Part shown: one piece after another, positions 61,356 to 64,000 of the stretch
Position numbering within the stretch: position 1 is the first letter of the stretch
How the letters are laid out: every line of letters starts with the position of its first letter
Source: Planctomycetota bacterium
Lineage (GTDB): Bacteria; Planctomycetota; Planctomycetia; Pirellulales; PNKZ01
Reading direction: 5' to 3'
NCBI GenBank assembly: GCA_018242585.1
Contig: JAFEBQ010000012.1
Location: 212,563-276,562 of the forward strand
Length of the DNA: 64,000 nt
Position numbers and translations under genes: made by a program
Notes under the pieces: generated by a model
What the model saw: only the letters and a program-made list of their open reading frames with translations
Told to the model about the DNA's origin: nothing
Database searches by the model: none

Positions 61356-62633
61356 TCAAGTGTGAACGGCAAACGCCTTGTCATGCCAATAGGCCACGTG
61401 GCCGCGGTAAATGGCGGCGGCAACTTGCGACTGACTGTGCAGCACATTCGCTAGCGGGTCGGCCTCGCCACCGGCGGCCAGTGGAACCACCGCTAGGTTT
61501 GCCCACCGGCCGGGGGTGAGCGAGCCGACCTCCGCCGCGGTCCCCAGCGCTCGCGCCCCGGCGATCGTCCCCAATTCGATCACGCGCGCCGCCAGCAGGC
61601 TTGGATAGTTGCGCGCGACGAAGCGCAACTCCGCCAGTAAGCTCAAATCGGGGTTCGACCCGCGCCCGTCGGTCCCCAGCGCCACCGTCGCGCCGGCATC
61701 GAGCAACGCTTCGAGCGGCCAGCGCTCGTGGCCAAAGAAGGCGTGCGTCCGCGGACAATAGACCACGGCCCAGCGATCGGCCCGCTCGGCCACGAACCGC
61801 CGCTCGTCCTCGTCCAGGTAATTGCCGTGAATCGCCAGTACGCGGGGCGCCGCATCGAGCAAACGCATCACGTCGAGCGGCCGTGCGCCATCGGGATAGG
61901 CATCGCGCGGCCAAGAGGCGCCAAGCGCCGCCAACCGCTCGGCCCAGGGACCAGTTCCATGCGCTAACAACTCGCGCTCGGCGCGCGACTCGGCCAGATG
62001 ACACGCCAGCGGCCAGTTCTTCTCCCGCGCGAGCGTGGCCAATTCGGCGATCATCGCCGGCCCGACGGTGTAAGGAGCATGAGGGCTAAGCCCCGGTCGC
62101 CAGTCGGGCTGCTCGCGCGCAACCTGTTCGCTGAACTCGGCCACCTCGCGGCGGGCTTGTTCGGCCCGGGCCTCGCTGGGGGCGAGAACTTCGTGAAACA
62201 CCGTCACGTCGGCGCGCGGGCGGCGCGTGGTCGGCCAACTGCCGGGCGTGGCGATCTCGCCGATGCTGGTTACGCCGTGGCGCGCCGATTCCTGCAAGCC
62301 GCGCTCGATGGCGCGATGGGCATCCTGCTTCGCGTCACGTCGCCAGGCAACGACCTCGCCGACCCAATCGGGCAACTCCATGCCGGCGCGCCCCAGCGGC
62401 GCGTGGAGCGCACTGAACTCCAAGTGCGTGTGCGCGTTGACCAGCCCCGGCAGCAGCAACACATGGCCCAGGTTCAGGCACGGCTGCGGCGCCGGCCCGA
62501 CGCCAACGTCAACGATCCGTCCCGAGGCGATCGCCACCCAGGCGTTTTCGAGCGGCGGACGATCGACCGGCGCGATCCATCGGGCCGCCAGGGCATACCG
62601 CTCGGTGAAAGGAAAATCGAACACGGGCCACAA
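61356..62633 (-). CDS. Amidohydrolase (aminodeoxyfutalosine/nucleobase deaminase type)
   Basis: 425 residues. Metal-site motifs of the deaminase branch: LLLPGLVNAHTHLEFSALH, PGLSPHAPYTVGPAMI, PLACHLAESRAERELL, LAIHGNYLDEDERR and ALGTDGRGSNPDLSLLAELR. A substrate such as aminodeoxyfutalosine (menaquinone pathway), SAH or a guanine analogue is possible; I cannot choose. The frame starts with TTG at 62633, though a GTG three codons later would also fit. Confidence 0.87.
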   Translation of the reverse strand: MWPVFDFPFTERYALAARWIAPVDRPPLENAWVAIASGRIVDVGVGPAPQPCLNLGHVLLLPGLVNAHTHLEFSALHAPLGRAGMELPDWVGEVVAWRRDAKQDAHRAIERGLQESARHGVTSIGEIATPGSWPTTRRPRADVTVFHEVLAPSEARAEQARREVAEFSEQVAREQPDWRPGLSPHAPYTVGPAMIAELATLAREKNWPLACHLAESRAERELLAHGTGPWAERLAALGASWPRDAYPDGARPLDVMRLLDAAPRVLAIHGNYLDEDERRFVAERADRWAVVYCPRTHAFFGHERWPLEALLDAGATVALGTDGRGSNPDLSLLAELRFVARNYPSLLAARVIELGTIAGARALGTAAEVGSLTPGRWANLAVVPLAAGGEADPLANVLHSQSQVAAAIYRGHVAYWHDKAFAVHT

Positions 62634-62722
62634 ACTCTACACGATTGGAATCAACGCCAACACGAAGACGCCAGTCTAGCAAGCGTTTCACCGCTGCGCA
62701 GCTTCAATGCGTTGCAATTTTC

Positions 62723-62877
62723 ACCGCAAAGACGCAAAGGGCGCAAAGGAATTGCGGAAGATTTCAGCGAAGGAGGCGCAGAGGGGCGCAGGTCAAAACC
62801 CTAATACCTCTTCTCTGCGATACCCAGCGTCCTCTGCGATTCCAAATGTCTTCTTTGCGCTCTTTGCGTCTTTGCGG
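62723..62877. repeat. 155-bp hairpin repeat, copy 2
   Basis: Same length and same ends (ccgcaaagacgcaaag / ctttgcgtctttgcgg) as 41202-41356. The inner part is diverged but keeps gcgcagagg/cctctgcg pairing. Confidence 0.85.
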
Positions 62878-62914
62878 TTCAATCTCCCTCCATGCTTCGT
62901 AGCGCACAAAGACA

Positions 62915-62943
62915 AAGCCCAGGGGAGCAGGCCCTCTGGGCTT
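62915..62943 (-). terminator. Terminator of the DUF4139-like gene
   Basis: Stem aagcccag/ctgggctt (62915-62922, 62936-62943) with an additional inner gg/cc, followed on the minus strand by TTTGTCTTTG. It lies 36 bases after the stop of the gene at 62979. Confidence 0.65.
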
Positions 62944-62978
62944 GTGGAAGACAGCGTCACGACCTTTGCCGCGTGCGA

Positions 62979-64000
62979 CTAGGTCGCATCCATCATCAGC
63001 ATGAACTGATCGAGCGACACTTGCAGCTTTTGCAACTCCTCGCGCAGCTTGGTTTCGCTGATCCGCAACTGGGCGATCCGATCTTCCTGCTCGCTGAACA
63101 TCTTTACGTACCGGGCATAGACCGGCGATTGACGGTCGAGCTGCTGCATGTTCTGGCGAATCCGCGACTGCTCGCTGCCAATCGTCTGAATCTCGCCCGA
63201 CACCACTTGCAATTGGTGCGAGGCCTGGGCGATCGCTTGCTTCCGCTCGATCAACTCGGCCAGCTTCGCCTTGACGCTCTCGCTGATCACCTTGGCTTTC
63301 AAGTAGAACTGAATCGTGTTGTCATCGACGTTCGAGGCGGCGAAGTGCTGCTCCATGACCATTTCTTCGGTCACGGTCAGCTTGACAGGCACACCCGGCT
63401 CGGCCTTGACCGCGTACCGGTTCTTGTCCCGGGTCTGCTCGTCGGGCTTCGACGGAGTGATCAGCTTCCACTGATCGTCGCGCGGCTGCTCGATCAACAC
63501 CGTCTTGGTGCGCGCGCCGCTGTTCTTCACGGTGTAGATTTGCGTCCGCACGTACTTGCGGCCGGCGATGATCGTCCCCTTCACCAGTCGCACGCTGACC
63601 AACGCCTCGGGCGTGGCGGGCGTGTCGATGGCCACTTCGGTGTCCAAATCCATCGCATAGCTGATCAGCCGCTCGCTGCCGGGGGCAATGTCGTCGATCT
63701 GCGCATCGCCGGCGTAGGCGTTGCCGTCGAACACGGTGATCGGCCCTTGCATCAAATGGAGCTTGGTCGAGTTCTTCAGCCGCAGGCCGTTGAGCGGGTG
63801 CTTGGGGTGTACGCCGGCGTTGTAGATCGAGACCTTTTCCCCTTGCACGTCCTCCTGCACGATCGGCAGCATGGCCGACTGCTGCCGCGGCAGATTGACC
63901 GGTGTGTCGATGACGTACTGGAACAACTCTCCGACATTGCCCGCCGATGCGGCCGAATTCACGCTGTCACCAAGGTATGCAAAATAGCCCTGGTCTGCAT
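62979..64000 (-). CDS. DUF4139-like protein, 5' end outside window
   Basis: The frame is open to the window edge (reading DQGYFAYLGDSV before the first internal GTG), so about 340 C-terminal residues are seen. They include QQSAMLPIVQEDVQGEKVSI and PLNGLRLKNSTKLHLMQGPI, then TVFDGNAYAGDAQIDDIAPG and SERLISYAMDLDTEV, a pattern I recall from planctomycete proteins of the DUF4139 (mucoidy inhibitor A-like) type. The end has a coiled coil (LAELIERKQAIAQASHQLQV to LREELQKLQVSLDQFML). No catalytic motif visible; function unknown. Confidence 0.78.
   Translation of the reverse strand, partial: ADQGYFAYLGDSVNSAASAGNVGELFQYVIDTPVNLPRQQSAMLPIVQEDVQGEKVSIYNAGVHPKHPLNGLRLKNSTKLHLMQGPITVFDGNAYAGDAQIDDIAPGSERLISYAMDLDTEVAIDTPATPEALVSVRLVKGTIIAGRKYVRTQIYTVKNSGARTKTVLIEQPRDDQWKLITPSKPDEQTRDKNRYAVKAEPGVPVKLTVTEEMVMEQHFAASNVDDNTIQFYLKAKVISESVKAKLAELIERKQAIAQASHQLQVVSGEIQTIGSEQSRIRQNMQQLDRQSPVYARYVKMFSEQEDRIAQLRISETKLREELQKLQVSLDQFMLMMDAT

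Larger units (their letters stand above)
62634..62978. other. Gap with the second 155-bp hairpin repeat
   Basis: Contains the 155-bp hairpin (62723-62877) and a terminator for the gene to the right (62915-62943). No gene is supported. Confidence 0.55.

Overview
The window looks like chromosome of a high-GC planctomycete, most likely of the Pirellulales. It has a DUF1501 protein with a twin-arginine leader, a DUF1559 protein, a type I sulfatase, a ceramidase-like protein, PQQ/NHL beta-propellers, a YHYH-domain protein, two large Ser/Thr kinases (one paired with an ECF sigma factor) and a small planctomycete-type lipoprotein. Genes are mostly single or in short runs, and the gaps are rich in imperfect palindromic repeats.

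Layout. 1-7 kb: a cysteine desulfurase-like enzyme (5' end outside the window), YkgJ-type Cys-cluster protein, HU, a small lipoprotein, pyrD, trpS (bracketed by two inverted 169-bp repeats), acpS, an odd four-helix-bundle protein and tRNA-fMet. 7.5-26.6 kb: squalene-cyclase-like protein, TetR, VOC protein, DUF1501, divergent purine nucleoside phosphorylase and adenine deaminase, an HhH/HTH protein, PQQ protein, sulfatase, ceramidase-like protein, DUF1559 protein, a Ser/Thr kinase and a zinc-finger membrane protein.

26.7-41.0 kb: an integrated element of about 14.2 kb in tRNA-Phe, bounded by a 46-bp direct repeat made of the tRNA 3' part. It carries a tyrosine integrase next to the intact tRNA, excisionase/MerR-like and XRE regulators, a packaging and head block (probable small terminase, TerL, HK97-like capsid protein, portal, Mu gpF/SPP1 gp7-like protein) and no recognisable tail, lysis or replication genes. 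It resembles a capsid-encoding satellite more than a complete prophage. Three copies of a perfect 16-bp palindrome occur in its gaps. Its accessory region holds a minus-strand pair (a 131-aa protein and a ribbon-helix-helix plus GIY-YIG-like protein), a divergent D12-class adenine methylase and a membrane-anchored TPR-like protein. The pair and methylase are the best candidate here for an undescribed defence or competition module.

41-64 kb: rhodanese, CCA-adding-type nucleotidyltransferase, NHL protein, YHYH protein, kinase plus ECF sigma operon, orphan LuxR-type HTH, acyl-CoA synthetase, LptF/G permease, a four-gene Mn/Zn/Fe ABC transporter operon, a TMTC-like membrane protein, an amidohydrolase and the end of a DUF4139-like protein. 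The second transporter permease has a DtxR-like C-terminal region, and the first a weaker version, recalling the YtgCR permease-repressor fusion of Chlamydia. A promoter and a TTTTGA-N4-TCAAAA palindrome lie just upstream of the operon.
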